Origin: Taudactylus pleione
Lineage: Eukaryota; Chordata; Amphibia; Anura; Myobatrachidae
Assembly (NCBI GenBank): GCA_031769625.1
Contig: JAUIMM010000566.1
Location: 4,159,001 to 4,223,000, forward strand
Reading direction: 5' to 3'
DNA: 64,000 nucleotides
The position numbers and the translations under genes are program-made. Shown piece by piece: positions 63,664 to 64,000 of the stretch (positions are counted from its first letter, which is position 1; every line of letters begins with the position of its first letter). Below the pieces are notes generated by a model. It did no database searches and was not told the origin of the DNA. It saw nothing but the letters and a program-made list of their open reading frames with translations.

Positions 63664-64000
63664 GTCTGCTTCTCTAATACACTGGTGGTCTTTTACCACA
63701 CTGCATTTATACAGTAGTTTGTACATATCCAGGTGTGTGCAGATTATCCACTCTTGGGCTATGCCTCTCCAAGATCTGCAAAGATAACCACCATCCTACA
63801 ACTTTACAACCAGTCATTGGATTGAATGAAATATTTAAGTAGATTCACTAACAGTCAGTTTATCAATGCCGCCGCTTGGACGTTAGATATAAAACGGCAA
63901 CTATAATAAATATTCCATAAGACTTGTTAAGCATTTATTAACGTTGCAGTTTTAAATCCATTGGTCAAAGCCAGCGATCCTTAGCGACTTTAATAAACTG
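63664..64000. other. Downstream flank, no gene
   Basis: Nothing recognised. The human neighbour after PLPBP, ADGRA2, is not seen in the window. Confidence 0.45.

Overview
The window is animal nuclear DNA, most probably from a frog (anuran amphibian) with a large, transposon-rich genome. The few real genes are split by GT-AG introns. PLPBP is complete in eight exons, the last coding exon of ERLIN2 lies upstream on the same strand, and the repeats (DIRS, Penelope-like, Tc1, hAT, TTAA-type and 3-bp-TSD MITEs, L2/CR1-type LINE tails, a tRNA-derived SINE) suit an amphibian. ERLIN2 next to PLPBP is also the human 8p11.23 order, so the block is conserved. The species cannot be named from sequence alone.

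Layout. 1-6.9 kb: an old LINE split by a Tc1/mariner element, palindromic ~50-bp repeats, two hAT elements with 8-bp target duplications (TSDs). 6.92-7.12 kb: final ERLIN2 exon. 7-19 kb: MITEs, several nested inside each other, a 1.4-kb array of a 40-bp minisatellite, and an inverted Penelope-like fragment with a degenerate hammerhead motif. 19.8-34.3 kb: a speriolin-family (SPATC1/SPATC1L-like) gene on the plus strand. Its first exon and its two C-terminal exons are clear; the middle is unresolved, and an antisense, broken DIRS element (23.0-28.8 kb) sits in between. 34.3-38.3 kb: repeats and a CA-rich VNTR. 38.3-39.0 kb: GC-rich promoter. 39.0-61.9 kb: PLPBP. Its 9.8-kb first intron carries a second, apparently intact DIRS element in sense orientation (41.8-47.8 kb), inserted in the microsatellite of a SINE. 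61.9-64 kb: 3' UTR and flank.

All three host genes lie on the plus strand and need not be functionally linked. ERLIN2 is an ER lipid-raft-like scaffold used in ER-associated degradation, PLPBP binds and buffers pyridoxal phosphate, and speriolin-family proteins are known from germ cells and centrosomes. Nearly everything else is mobile DNA. Its most striking features are MITEs built as strings of consecutive hairpins, nested insertions provable from intact target duplications, and a pair of DIRS elements of which one kept and one lost the reverse-transcriptase catalytic motif. No rRNA, tRNA gene, CRISPR array, operon or bacterial signal was seen.
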